A DNA stretch of 64,000 bases from Brevundimonas guildfordensis (GCF_014836405.1 NZ_JACSQU010000001.1:930001-994000), one strand, 5' to 3'; counted from the stretch's first letter, positions 8,873-17,396 are shown. The notes: a model not told the origin generated them from the letters alone. Translations and numbers: made by a program.

Positions 8873-10177
8873 ATGAGGGGGAGATCAGGGGCAGATGTGC
8901 GGACGATGGCGCCGCCGCCGGCGTCCGCCCCCTCCCTCCCGCTGGTACGCGCCGCCTCTCTGGCCGACATCGTGGCCTTCGTCGCCTCGGTCGGACTGAT
9001 CCTGACCTACGTCGGCTTCTGGAGCGCGCCGCTGACCGGCTACGGCGCGCGGTCGGCGGACTTCCTGCGCAACTTCTACTATCCGGCCTATCTGATGGCT
9101 CTGGTGCTGGTGTGCATGCGTCCGGGCCGGGCGCTGAAGGGGATGGCGCGCTCGCCGCTCCTGGTCGCGCTTCTGCTGCTCACCGCCGCGACCTACTTCT
9201 GGTCGATCATGCCCGAGCTCACCGCCCGGCGTATCCCGGCCCTGGTCTTCACTACGCTTGGCGGCGTCGCCCTGGCGTCGCGCTGGAGCTGGAAGAGCCT
9301 GACCGAGATCATCGCCGGCACGCTGGCCGCGCTGGCCATAGTCTCCTTCCTTCTGGGACTGCTCGTACCGGACATGGGTCGAATGCAGGAGCTATTCCCC
9401 GGCGCCTGGCGCGGCCTGTGGCTGGAAAAGAACTCTCTGGGCAACGTCATGGTGAAGACGACCGTCTTCATCATCGCCGCGGGCATGATGGCGCCGGAAC
9501 GCCGCAAGCTGTGGTTCAGCCTGGCGGTCATACCCCTCATGCTCATCATCCTGTCGACATCGAAGACCGCCCTGGTGGTGCTGGTCCTGTCGATGGCCGC
9601 CATGGGCTTCGTGGCGATCGTGAAGGCCGGCCCCCTGCGCGCCGTCGTCGCCACCTGGTTGGCGGTCGTGGTGGTGATCGGTGCGGGTCTGCTGATCGCG
9701 ACAGAAACCGACGCCTTCTTCGCCCTGCTGGGCAAGGACGCCACCCTGACCGGGCGGACCGAGATCTGGTCCGGCATCATGCAGCAGATGGCCGACCACC
9801 CCTGGCGCGGCTTCGGCTATGGCGCGGTGTGGGACGACCCCAGCTACACCGGCCCCAAGGCCTGGATCGGCTATCAGGCTCACTTCATCCCGGCCGACGC
9901 CCACAGCGGCTGGCTGGAGCTCTACATCGCCCTGGGCCTGGGCGGCGTCATCCTGTTCGCCCTCTTCCTGCTGCAGATCTGGGCGCAGTCCTTCTGGGCG
10001 GCCTACACCAGCCCCGCCGGGTGGCTGGTCCTGCCGATGATGACCTCCTACACCATCACCATGATGACCGAGAGCATCGCCATGAACTGGCACGAGCTGC
10101 GCTGGGTTGTCGTCGTCGCCATCGCGCTCAAGCTGGTTCTGGGCGACGAGCCGGCCCAGATCAGGCCCCGACGCTGA
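8873..10177 (+). CDS. O-antigen ligase / polymerase family membrane protein
   Basis: A polytopic protein of 434 aa with about ten hydrophobic helices. It carries the large periplasmic loop typical of the O-antigen ligase (Wzy_C/WaaL) fold: LTGRTEIW followed by a segment with HPWRGFGYGAVW and an H-S-G-W (DAHSGWLELYIALGLGG) motif. Members ligate or polymerise surface glycans in the inner membrane. The start is uncertain: ATG 8873 is first in frame, but ATG 8906 (MAPPPASAPS) has the GGGGGAGA tract 20 bases upstream. No other polysaccharide genes adjoin it, so its glycan partner is unknown. The 3' end overlaps the converging cupredoxin gene by 17 bases. Confidence 0.85.
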   Translation: MRGRSGADVRTMAPPPASAPSLPLVRAASLADIVAFVASVGLILTYVGFWSAPLTGYGARSADFLRNFYYPAYLMALVLVCMRPGRALKGMARSPLLVALLLLTAATYFWSIMPELTARRIPALVFTTLGGVALASRWSWKSLTEIIAGTLAALAIVSFLLGLLVPDMGRMQELFPGAWRGLWLEKNSLGNVMVKTTVFIIAAGMMAPERRKLWFSLAVIPLMLIILSTSKTALVVLVLSMAAMGFVAIVKAGPLRAVVATWLAVVVVIGAGLLIATETDAFFALLGKDATLTGRTEIWSGIMQQMADHPWRGFGYGAVWDDPSYTGPKAWIGYQAHFIPADAHSGWLELYIALGLGGVILFALFLLQIWAQSFWAAYTSPAGWLVLPMMTSYTITMMTESIAMNWHELRWVVVVAIALKLVLGDEPAQIRPRR

Positions 10178-10514
10178 TCTCGCTGCGCATGGCGGGGTGA
10201 TAGCGACAGTAGTAGGCCACGACGCCCGCTCGCCTCATCACCGCCGAGGCCGAGGCGCCCGGCGGCAGGTCCACATCGAAGGTGCCGTTGCGGGCCGTCG
10301 CCGTGTGCCGGACGATATCGCGATTGGTCCATGTGACGGTGTCGCCGGCCTTCACGCCAGTCGGCGAGGGGCCGAAAGCCATCTTGTCGACGATGACCAC
10401 ATGGCGGCGTCCGACGGCTTGCGCTCGCGCCGGCAAGATCGCGCCGGCCGCCAGAAACACCGCATAGACCAGAACGTCGCGCCGGTCGGCCCCAGCTGTG
10501 GTCTCATTGGACAT
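10161..10514 (-). CDS. exported cupredoxin-like copper protein
   Basis: A 117-aa protein with a twin-arginine-like or Sec signal (DRRDVLVYAVFLAAGAILPARAQA) followed by a compact cupredoxin. The type I copper ligands are in place: His in VRHTATA, then Cys, His and Met in YYCRYHPAM. This resembles the plastocyanin/amicyanin group, which carries single electrons in the periplasm. Its start overlaps the end of the DUF4142 gene by 11 bases, so it is the third gene of the ECF sigma / DUF4142 / cupredoxin unit and is probably stress-induced with it (inference). Confidence 0.85.
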   Translation of the reverse strand: MSNETTAGADRRDVLVYAVFLAAGAILPARAQAVGRRHVVIVDKMAFGPSPTGVKAGDTVTWTNRDIVRHTATARNGTFDVDLPPGASASAVMRRAGVVAYYCRYHPAMRSEISVGA

Positions 10515-11028
10515 GGCTGCGCGCCAATTGTTCGGCGTGGGCCTGATGCTCCTGGAACAGGGCGAGGCCGCGTTCCAGCAAGGCCTTCAGCTCGGGATTC
10601 TGGGCGCCGGGGATCAACGTGCCGCGCAGGGCCTCATTGACCGTGCGGTGATAGGCGACCTCATTGTCGATATAGGCCCTGTCGAAGGCCATGCCCGACA
10701 GACCCGCCAGCCGCTGCCGCTCGGTCGCCGCCGACTGGCTCAGCGCCGTCGAGGTGGGATTGGCCTCGGGCGTCACCTTCAGCCGCTGCAACAGAGCCAT
10801 GGCCTGTTGATTGACGGCCGTATGGTCGCGTTTCATCGTTTCGGCGAAGGCCCGAACCTCCGTGTTCATCGACTTGGCCAAGGCCTGCTCCGCCGCCTCG
10901 ATGTCCAGCTGGCCGGCGGTATAGGCGATGTGGGCGATCTGCGGGTCGCTGGGGGCCGTCGACTGCGCATAGGCGCCGGCCAGCGGGGCCAGCGCCAGGG
11001 CGCCGGCGAAGACAAAGCTCTTGAACAT
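10504..11028 (-). CDS. DUF4142 exported protein
   Basis: A 174-aa protein with a signal peptide (MFKSFVFAGALALAPLAGAYA) and a mainly helical, ferritin-like DUF4142 domain. Family hallmarks are AYTAGQLDIEAAEQAL, FAETMKRDH, then FDRAYIDNEVAYHRTV and the late HAEQLAR. ATG 11028 is preferred because AGAGGAAGC lies just upstream. DUF4142 proteins are often in general-stress or redox regulons, but biochemistry is lacking. It has its own predicted ECF-type promoter overlapping the end of the sigma gene. Confidence 0.88.
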   Translation of the reverse strand: MFKSFVFAGALALAPLAGAYAQSTAPSDPQIAHIAYTAGQLDIEAAEQALAKSMNTEVRAFAETMKRDHTAVNQQAMALLQRLKVTPEANPTSTALSQSAATERQRLAGLSGMAFDRAYIDNEVAYHRTVNEALRGTLIPGAQNPELKALLERGLALFQEHQAHAEQLARSHVQ

Positions 11029-11073
11029 GGCGTCGCTTCCTCTGTCTGACGGCGTCATGGCCGCCTGACATTG

Positions 11074-11099
11074 GACTTCACGCCGCAGGAAAGGTTCCC
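11074..11099 (-). promoter_or_regulatory. predicted ECF-type promoter of the DUF4142/cupredoxin genes
   Basis: Reading the minus strand, GGGAACCTTT (11099-11090) is followed 12 bases later by AGTC (11077-11074). The same ten bases with the same spacing to CGTC occur before the neighbouring sigma gene at 11811-11836. GGAAC -35 boxes are typical of ECF sigma factors. The predicted transcript start is near 11066, giving a leader of about 38 bases. Confidence 0.6.
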
Positions 11100-11782
11100 G
11101 CCGTCTGCGCCAGCCGATCCAGAACGCGATCGGTCATCCGGCCGCATCGCACCCCAAGGAAGGGGAAGGCGCCCGCCACCGCGCACTCCAGACGCTCATC
11201 CAGCGTCTGCCGCATCATCCGCCGCGCCCGATGCAGGCGCGTCTTCACGGTCTGGGGCTTCAGGTTCAGGCTCGCCGCCGTCTCCTCGGTCGAGCATTCC
11301 TCGATGTCGCGCATGATGAAGACCACGCGAAACGCAGGCGGCAGTTCGTCCACCGCCTGCTCGATCAGACTGCGCACCTGGCTGCGGGCCGCGTCGCTCT
11401 CCGGGCCGCCGTCGCCCGACCGTGAGGGAAAGAGGATGATCTCGCCCATCGTCGCCTGCGCCGCTTCCACGGCCTCCAGCCCCACGACCGGCCTACGTCG
11501 CCGCAGACGGCTGCGCGCCTCGTTCAGCACGATGCGGGTCAGCCAGGTGACGATGTCCGCCTCGCCGCGAAAACGGCCAATGCCCAGGAAGGCGCGCACA
11601 TAGGCCTCTTGCAGCGCGTCCTCGGCCTCGCTCTCATCGTCCAGTACCGAGCGCGCGACGCGGAACAGGCGCTGGTTGGCGCGCTGCATGATGGCGCGAA
11701 AGGCGCCCGGGTCGCCGCCCTGCGCCCGTCCGACCAGATCGGCCGTGGTCAGCGCGACGTAGTCGATACGGACGCTATTCAT
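11078..11782 (-). CDS. ECF-family RNA polymerase sigma factor
   Basis: A 234-aa group IV sigma factor. Region 2 spans RANQRLFRVARSVLDDESEAEDALQEAY and the -10 recognition part (FRGEADIVTWLTRIVLNEARS). Region 4 has LPPAFRVVFIMRDIEE and the helix-turn-helix STEETAASLNLKPQTVKTRLHRAR. It carries a C-terminal extension with FPFLGVRCGRMTDRVL, found in a subset of alphaproteobacterial ECFs that precede DUF4142 genes. No adjacent anti-sigma gene is visible; control may lie in that extension, whose cysteine (in VRCGRM) could be redox-sensing (inference). AGGAGG precedes the ATG. Confidence 0.93.
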   Translation of the reverse strand: MNSVRIDYVALTTADLVGRAQGGDPGAFRAIMQRANQRLFRVARSVLDDESEAEDALQEAYVRAFLGIGRFRGEADIVTWLTRIVLNEARSRLRRRRPVVGLEAVEAAQATMGEIILFPSRSGDGGPESDAARSQVRSLIEQAVDELPPAFRVVFIMRDIEECSTEETAASLNLKPQTVKTRLHRARRMMRQTLDERLECAVAGAFPFLGVRCGRMTDRVLDRLAQTAGTFPAA

Positions 11783-11810
11783 GCCCTCATCCGCCTCCTG
11801 CGCCTCAAGT

Positions 11811-11836
11811 GACGCTGGAGACGGGCAAAGGTTCCC
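11811..11836 (-). promoter_or_regulatory. predicted autoregulatory ECF promoter
   Basis: On the minus strand GGGAACCTTT (11836-11827), a 12-base spacer and CGTC (11814-11811) form an ECF-type -35/-10 pair about 30 bases before the sigma gene start. It is the twin of the element at 11074-11099, so the sigma factor probably transcribes its own gene and the next one. Confidence 0.62.
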
Positions 11837-11845
11837 GTCAGCGGA

Positions 11846-13471
11846 TCAGCGCTTGGCGCCGCCCTTCTGACCCGTGCGGACGCGGCCCGACCGCGACACC
11901 TGACGCGCCCCGCCGCGCGCGCCCTTGCCGACGAAGGCATTGGAGCCCGACTTCTTGGACGCGCTGGCCTTCAGCCCGCCCAGCGGCTTCACCTTGGGCT
12001 TGATGCCGGCCTTGGCCTTCTGCTCCAGCGCCTTGCCGGGCAGGTTCGACAGCTTCTCGGCCTTTTCGGCCTTGATCACCCGGCGCGGCGCGGTCTTGGC
12101 GTCGCCCTTGAACCGTTCCGGCCCCGACTTGGCGCCGCCAGCGGCATAAGGGTTGGCCGAGCCCGATTTGACGTTCAGACGGATGGGCGTGCCCTGCAGG
12201 TCGAAGCTCTCGCGGATCGAGTTGACCAGATAGCGCTTGTAGTGATCCGGCATCGCCTCGGCCCGGCTGGCCATCAGCACGAACGTCGGAGGACGGGCCT
12301 TGGTCTGGGCGATGTATTTGGGCTTGATGCGCTTGCCGTCCACGGCGGGCGGCGGGTGCCTCTGCGTCGCCAGGGACAGCCAGTCGTTCAGGTCCTTGGT
12401 CTTCACCTTGACCGACCAGGTGTCATACGCCTCCAGCACCGCCGGCATCAGGCGCTCGACGCCCCGGCCGTTGAACGACGACAGGGCCACGAAGGGCGAG
12501 CCCTTCAGCTGCGGCAGCTTGTCGTCGGCCAGACGCTTCAGCTCGGCCAGACGCGACTGGGGCTCTTCTTCCAGGTCCCATTTGGCGGCGACATAGACCA
12601 GCGCCCGCCCTTCCCGCTCGACCAGATCGGCCAGTTGCAGGTCCTGGGTGTCGAAGGCGTCGTCCTTGTCCATCACCATGAGCACCACCTCGGCGAAGGT
12701 GATGGCGCGGATGGTGTCGGCGACCGAGAGCTTTTCCAGCTTCTCCTGGACGCGGGCCTTGCGGCGCATCCCGGCGGTGTCGATCAGGCGGATGTTGCGG
12801 CCTTCCCAGACCCAGTCCACCGAGATGGAGTCGCGCGTGATCCCGGCTTCCGGCCCGGTCAGCAGGCGGTCGTCGCCGATCAGGCGGTTGATCAGGGTCG
12901 ACTTGCCCGCGTTCGGTCGGCCGATGACGGCGATGCGGATCGGCTTTTCAGGCTCGTCGACTTCCTCGATGAAGATGTCTTCCGACGCCGCGACGACGGC
13001 CTGATACAAGTCGGCCATGCCCTCGCCGTGCTCGGCCGAGATCGGCACAGGCTCGCCGAAGCCCAGGCCGTGCGCCTCGCCCACGCCGCCGCCGCTCTCG
13101 CGGCTTTCGGACTTGTTGGCGAGCAGGATGATCGGCTTGTGCACCTTGCGCAGGCGATCGGCGAAGATGCGGTCCAGCGAGGTCACGCCTTCGCGCGCGT
13201 CCATCATGAACAGGATCAGATCCGCGTCGTCGATCGCCGCCTCGGTCTGCTCGCGCATCCGGGCTTCCAGGCTTTCGTCGGTGACGTCCTCATAGCCCGC
13301 CGTGTCGATCAGGGTCAGGTCCATGTCGCCGATCACGCCATCGGCGTAGCGGCGGTCGCGGGTCACGCCGGGGCGATCATCGACCAGCGCCAAGCGCTTG
13401 CCGACGAGGCGGTTGAACAGTGTCGACTTGCCCACATTGGGGCGGCCGACGATGGCGACCTTCAGAGCCAT
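11846..13471 (-). CDS. der: ribosome biogenesis GTPase Der (EngA)
   Basis: Der has two tandem GTPase domains and helps assemble the 50S subunit. G1 loops are GRPNVGKST (residues 8-16) and GRPNAGKST near 185. Switch/G3 motifs DTAGYE and DTAGMR, and NKSE and AKWD as G4 positions, are visible. A KH-like domain ends near residue 440 (PIRLNVKSG). Beyond it is a 102-residue, strongly basic, low-complexity tail (Lys, Arg, Gly, Ala) that makes this 541-aa protein much longer than the roughly 440-490 aa usual for the family; tails of this type could bind rRNA (inference). It is the last gene of the yfgM-like/bamB/der unit. Confidence 0.96.
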   Translation of the reverse strand: MALKVAIVGRPNVGKSTLFNRLVGKRLALVDDRPGVTRDRRYADGVIGDMDLTLIDTAGYEDVTDESLEARMREQTEAAIDDADLILFMMDAREGVTSLDRIFADRLRKVHKPIILLANKSESRESGGGVGEAHGLGFGEPVPISAEHGEGMADLYQAVVAASEDIFIEEVDEPEKPIRIAVIGRPNAGKSTLINRLIGDDRLLTGPEAGITRDSISVDWVWEGRNIRLIDTAGMRRKARVQEKLEKLSVADTIRAITFAEVVLMVMDKDDAFDTQDLQLADLVEREGRALVYVAAKWDLEEEPQSRLAELKRLADDKLPQLKGSPFVALSSFNGRGVERLMPAVLEAYDTWSVKVKTKDLNDWLSLATQRHPPPAVDGKRIKPKYIAQTKARPPTFVLMASRAEAMPDHYKRYLVNSIRESFDLQGTPIRLNVKSGSANPYAAGGAKSGPERFKGDAKTAPRRVIKAEKAEKLSNLPGKALEQKAKAGIKPKVKPLGGLKASASKKSGSNAFVGKGARGGARQVSRSGRVRTGQKGGAKR

Positions 13472-13502
13472 GTCGGCCTTCTAGCTTAAATCGGTGAAAA
13501 GA

Positions 13503-14924
13503 TCAGCGGATGCTGACCAGCTGACCCTTGTCGGTCAGGACGTAAAGCGCGCCGTTATAGGCGGCCGGGGCGATATAGGCGGCCGAACCCAGCTTCAGGC
13601 TGGCGGTCTGCGCGCCGGTCTTCGGATCAAAGGCCACCGCCTCGCCGTCCGAATTGACCAGGACCAGCCGGTTCGACGCAAGGATCGGACCCGACCAGAC
13701 CGGGCGCACGGTGCGCTTGCCGAAGCCCAGGAAGCCGCCTTCCTTGCGCACGCGGCCCTCGTTCAGGTCGCGGGTCCAGTAGACCTGCCCCGTCTCGCGA
13801 TTGACCACGGTCAGCTCGCCCGACTTGGAGACCACATAGACCACGTCGCCGACCGGCAGCGGCGCGTTGACGCCCGCGACCGGCAGGGACCACTTCGGTT
13901 GGCCGCTGCGCAGATCCATCGACTGCAGCACGCCCGACTGGCTGACGGCGTAGACCTGGCCGCGGCTGATCACCGGTCGTCCGGCGATGTCGCGCAGTTC
14001 CGACAGGGCGCTGGTGCGGCTGGTGCGCGACAGCACCTGTTCCCACACCGGCTGGCCGTTGGCGGCCTGCAGGGCCACGATCTGGCCCGAGGAGAAGGGC
14101 GCAATGACAGTGCTGCCGCTGACTGCCGGGCTGGAGGCGCGCATGATGCGGGCCGGCTCGGTGATGCCGCGATAGGACCAGTCCTGCTGGCCGTTGGCCA
14201 CGTTGAAGGCCATCAGCTGGTTGTCGATGTCGACGACATAGACCCGCTGCCCCGCCACCGTCGGCGCGCCGTGGATCGGCAGATCGACCGGCGTGCGCCA
14301 CAGCTCGGCGCCCGTATTGGCGTCGAACGCCGTCATGACGCGATAGCCGGACGAGACGAAGACCTTGCCGTCGCTGACGGCGAGACCGCCGCCGAAACCG
14401 CCGCCGCCAGCGCCGCCGCCGAAGCCGATGCCCAGGATGCGACGACCGCGGTCCGCCTCGTCGACCTTGACGCTGGCCTTCCAGGCCACCTGGCCGGTGC
14501 CGGCGTCAACAGCCGTCACGCCCGCCTCGCCATCCAGGACGAAGACCTTGCCGCCATCGGCGACCACCGGGGACATCACCTGATTGGTGCCGCCCGAGCC
14601 GGCGCCGATGTCGCGCCTCCAGGCGACGGTGAAGTCCTGGGCGGCGATGGCGTGTTCAATCGCGTTGTCGGCGCTTCCGCCCGGCTGGCTCCAGCTGGTG
14701 GCGGCCTGCGGCCCCGGCAGGAAGAAGTCGCGGCCCGACAGCGCCGCCGACGGCGTCAGCTGCTGCTCGAACTCGAGAATGGAGATGCGCTGGCCTTCGC
14801 TGGCGGTCGCCACCGGATCCTTGTCGCCGCCCAGGCCGAACGGCAGGGCTTTGCGCACAGTGCCGCAGGAGGCGACGGTCATCGCCAGACCGCAGAGCAG
14901 AGCGACTTTCAGCGTTTTGTTCAT
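13503..14924 (-). CDS. bamB: outer membrane assembly lipoprotein BamB
   Basis: BamB is the eight-bladed beta-propeller lipoprotein of the BAM complex. The N-terminus is a lipoprotein signal with the lipobox region TVASC (Cys20). The body contains repeated PQQ-like blades such as VFVLDGEAGVTAVDAGTGQVAWKA, VYVVDIDNQLMAFNVANGQQDW and LVLVNSDGEAVAFDPKTG, each ending in a W docking motif. At 473 aa it is longer than the E. coli protein (about 390), with a Gly-rich insert (GFGGGAGGGGFGGG) near residue 175. It lies between the yfgM-like gene and der as in many proteobacteria. Confidence 0.93.
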   Translation of the reverse strand: MNKTLKVALLCGLAMTVASCGTVRKALPFGLGGDKDPVATASEGQRISILEFEQQLTPSAALSGRDFFLPGPQAATSWSQPGGSADNAIEHAIAAQDFTVAWRRDIGAGSGGTNQVMSPVVADGGKVFVLDGEAGVTAVDAGTGQVAWKASVKVDEADRGRRILGIGFGGGAGGGGFGGGLAVSDGKVFVSSGYRVMTAFDANTGAELWRTPVDLPIHGAPTVAGQRVYVVDIDNQLMAFNVANGQQDWSYRGITEPARIMRASSPAVSGSTVIAPFSSGQIVALQAANGQPVWEQVLSRTSRTSALSELRDIAGRPVISRGQVYAVSQSGVLQSMDLRSGQPKWSLPVAGVNAPLPVGDVVYVVSKSGELTVVNRETGQVYWTRDLNEGRVRKEGGFLGFGKRTVRPVWSGPILASNRLVLVNSDGEAVAFDPKTGAQTASLKLGSAAYIAPAAYNGALYVLTDKGQLVSIR

Positions 14925-14948
14925 GCGAATCGTCCCGAAGGCGTCAAA

Positions 14949-15734
14949 TCAAGGGCGCGCGGCAGGGGCCGCAGCGGCGGGAGCGGCGTCGGCCGCAGCA
15001 GCGACATCAGCCGGAGCAGCCGGAGCGGCCGGGGCAGCAGCCGCCGCCGGCAAGGCCGCAGCGGCCTTGACGATGGCGGGCAGGCTGGCCGCCGTGCCGG
15101 TGTCGATCGCCTGGACGGCGGCCTGGGCGCGCTGGCGCACCGGGTCCGGCACGTCCTGGCCCAGTTGCAGCTGAACGAAGGCCTGACGCGCCTCGGCGGT
15201 CTTGCCGTGCTGCAGTTGCGCCATCGCCAGGGCTTCCTGGGCGAAGGGCTGCAGCGGGCGCTTGTCGCGCGCCAGCGGCTCCAGACGCTTCTGAACGTCT
15301 TCCAGCGAACCCGTGTCCATAACCAGGAAGGCGGCCTTCAGCGCGGCCATGTCCGACAGGATCGGATCGCGCGAGGCCTTGGCGGCTTCGTCGAACAGGG
15401 CGACTGCTTCGGTCGTCTTCTTGTCGGCCAGCGCCAGGCCGCCCTGCTGCATCAGGGCCAGGGCCTTATAACCGCCGCCGGCGTTGGCGGCCTCGGCGAA
15501 GGCGGTTCCGGCCTCAGCGGCATTGCCCGTCTGCAGGGCTTCAATGCCCTTCTGATAGGCGGCGGAGGCCTTGTCGGCCTGCGAGGTCACGTAGGACTGC
15601 CAGCCCCACCAGGCCAGGGCTGCGGCCAGTGCGACCGCCAGCAGGCCGCCCAGAACGGGCAGCCAGGTGCGGGCCAGGCGCCGATAGCGTTCGGAGCGAA
15701 GCTCCTCCTCGACCTGTTCGAAGACATCAACCAC
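14949..15734 (-). CDS. YfgM-like tetratricopeptide membrane protein
   Basis: The protein has a short cytoplasmic N-terminus (VDVFEQVEEELRSERYRRL), one transmembrane helix (WLPVLGGLLAVALAAALAWWGW) and a periplasmic TPR region with repeated AYQKGIEALQTGNAAEAGTA-like units. It ends in an Ala/Pro-rich low-complexity tail. This is the topology of YfgM, an ancillary SecYEG and chaperone-network subunit. GTG 15734 gives the family N-terminus, while the frame extends to TTG 15761. It is the first gene before bamB and der, the standard order. Confidence 0.85.
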   Translation of the reverse strand: MVDVFEQVEEELRSERYRRLARTWLPVLGGLLAVALAAALAWWGWQSYVTSQADKASAAYQKGIEALQTGNAAEAGTAFAEAANAGGGYKALALMQQGGLALADKKTTEAVALFDEAAKASRDPILSDMAALKAAFLVMDTGSLEDVQKRLEPLARDKRPLQPFAQEALAMAQLQHGKTAEARQAFVQLQLGQDVPDPVRQRAQAAVQAIDTGTAASLPAIVKAAAALPAAAAAPAAPAAPADVAAAADAAPAAAAPAARP

Positions 15735-15879
15735 GAAGCGTCGCCCCAAAAATACAGCCAAGGCCGGTCATTAAAAACGCCGCGACCCTAGAGGTTCGGC
15801 GTCACCGCCGCAACGCAGGCGTTGGGCGCGAAACGGCTTTTTCCAGCCCTAAGCCGGGACTAGGGCGGGAAAACGGCGC

Positions 15880-16302
15880 TCAGATCTGTTGGGACAGCTT
15901 CACCACGCCCGCCGCCAGCAGGGCGACCAGCACCCCGGCCGTGACCCAGAACATCTGCATCCCACCCATGGAGCCCATGGCGCCGAACGCCGCATCGCCC
16001 AGTCCAGACCGCTCCAATAGCGACTGGAAGGCCAGCCCGCCCTGCGCGCCCACCGAATCAACCGCCCCTGATCCGGCTTGGGCCGAGACCCCGTTGGGCC
16101 CCAAGCTAAAGTTGACGTTCAACAGCTCGCGCACGGCGATGACGCCGCCCGCCAGGCCCGCCACGGACAGCGCCGCGGAACGGAACCGCGACGCCTTGTT
16201 CAGCCGCGCGGCCACGTCGGCTTCAAAGAAGACCGAATCGGGGAACTGCGGCGCCTGGGCGAACAGGCGTTCGATCGCCGGATCGAATTCGTCAGCCGAC
16301 AT
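15880..16302 (-). CDS. membrane protein partner of an ECF sigma factor
   Basis: A 140-aa protein with a soluble N-terminus (MSADEFDPAIERLFAQAPQF ... ADVAARLNKAS), a hydrophobic segment around SVAGLAGGVIAV and a C-terminal helix (MFWVTAGVLVALLAAGVVKL). Its start overlaps the end of the sigma gene by 11 bases, the arrangement of sigma/anti-sigma pairs, and small membrane proteins in this slot often restrain the sigma factor. I see no zinc-binding H-x3-C-x2-C motif, so the anti-sigma role rests on context only. The longer frame to 16374 lies within the sigma gene and is not used. Confidence 0.7.
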   Translation of the reverse strand: MSADEFDPAIERLFAQAPQFPDSVFFEADVAARLNKASRFRSAALSVAGLAGGVIAVRELLNVNFSLGPNGVSAQAGSGAVDSVGAQGGLAFQSLLERSGLGDAAFGAMGSMGGMQMFWVTAGVLVALLAAGVVKLSQQI

Positions 16303-16849
16303 GGGATGCGCTCCCGAGTGCAACCGGCCCCGGCTGGAGCCGGGCCCGAAGTTTATCCAGACCACGCTTGACATGAGATTTCACCGTTCCAAGCGGCAAA
16401 TTCATGGCCGCGGCGATTTCCGGGTGCGACAGCCCCGCGCCGTGACACAGGGAGACGCACAGGCGTTCAGCCTCGCTGAGGCCCTTGAGCGCCTCGTCCA
16501 GATCGACGCGGCCGATGCTGTCGACAGCGGGCGCGGGGCCTTCTGCTTCAGTTTCAGCCACATAGCGCGCTTCCTTCGAGATGCGCTTCAGGTACAGGCG
16601 CGCGGCGATGCGCTTGATCCAGGCGGCGAAGGTGCCCTCGCCCCGGAACTCGGCGCATTTCTCGAACGCCAGCAAGAAGGCGTCCTGGGCCACGTCGTCG
16701 GCCAGCGCCGGCTGGGCGCCCATGCGGCGCAGCAGGCCCCGCACCGCCGGACCATGCCGGCGGACCAGCTCGCCGAACTCGCGGCGGCCGCCGCCGGCGG
16801 CCAGTCCCGCCAGCTCGACATCGTGCAGATCGCGTAAGGGTTGGGCCAT
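16292..16849 (-). CDS. ECF-family RNA polymerase sigma factor
   Basis: A 185-aa ECF sigma factor. Region 2 includes EFGELVRRHGPAVRGLLRRM, DDVAQDAFLLAFEKCAEFRG and TFAAWIKRIAARLYL. Region 4 has LSEAERLCVSLCHGAGLSHPEIA then AAAMNLPLGTVKSHVKRGLDKLR, a typical helix-turn-helix. It differs clearly from the ECF at 11078-11782. Its 3' end overlaps the small membrane protein gene and a DUF6249 gene lies 24 bases upstream on the same strand, so the three probably form one unit. A Cys-rich spot (RLCVSLCHG) within region 4 is noted. Confidence 0.92.
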   Translation of the reverse strand: MAQPLRDLHDVELAGLAAGGGRREFGELVRRHGPAVRGLLRRMGAQPALADDVAQDAFLLAFEKCAEFRGEGTFAAWIKRIAARLYLKRISKEARYVAETEAEGPAPAVDSIGRVDLDEALKGLSEAERLCVSLCHGAGLSHPEIAAAMNLPLGTVKSHVKRGLDKLRARLQPGPVALGSASHVG

Positions 16850-16873
16850 GACGGTCTCCGTGCTCGACCCGCC

Positions 16874-17257
16874 TCAGCCTTTGTTCTTGTTGAAAACGCT
16901 CAGGATAACGAAGGCCAGACCGATCATGCCCGGGATCGCGGCGATGCCCGCGATGGGATAGAAGGCGTCCATCTCGGCGAAGCTGACCGCATAACCGAAG
17001 AGGCCGATGCCGAGGGCGACCGCCAGCAGGATGACGCCGGTGCGCAGGTCGCGCGCGGCCGTCGCCGGCGGCTTGGCGTTCTCCTTGCTGATGCTCTCGA
17101 TCACCTCTGGCGGCAGAGGCTGGCCCTTCTCGATGGCGGTGCGCAGCGTCGCCTGCATCTCGCGCCGGTCGCGGCTCTTCAGCCAGGCCGGGATGGCGAC
17201 GATGGCGACCACCATGATGAAGGGCGCCAGTGGGATGAGGATTTCAAGGCCGTTCAT
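16874..17257 (-). CDS. DUF6249-type two-helix membrane protein
   Basis: The 127-aa protein has an N-terminal transmembrane helix (LIPLAPFIMVVAIVAIPAWL), a charged cytoplasmic stretch (KSRDRREMQATLRTAIEKGQ, then PLPPEVIESI) and two more hydrophobic segments near the end. The layout and the GQPLPPEVIE motif match proteins annotated DUF6249. ATG 17257 follows AAGGGGCGAC; the frame up to 17350 has no signal. It lies upstream of an ECF sigma gene and its membrane partner, a frequent association of this family. Function unknown. Confidence 0.78.
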   Translation of the reverse strand: MNGLEILIPLAPFIMVVAIVAIPAWLKSRDRREMQATLRTAIEKGQPLPPEVIESISKENAKPPATAARDLRTGVILLAVALGIGLFGYAVSFAEMDAFYPIAGIAAIPGMIGLAFVILSVFNKNKG

Positions 17258-17396
17258 GGGTTGTCGCCCCTTCGTGAAACTCTGTTCGGCCGATCCTGAT
17301 GCGGCGGCCTTCTGATCACAAGAGGCGGCGATGATGGCCCGCGGATGCAAGCCGCCGCATGAACTCTTCGTAATGGGGCTCTGCCCTCCCCAGACG

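Noticed and set aside
13494..15791. 765-residue plus-strand frame opposite bamB and the yfgM-like gene
   Set aside because: Spans two well-supported minus-strand genes and their gap; it is composition-driven.
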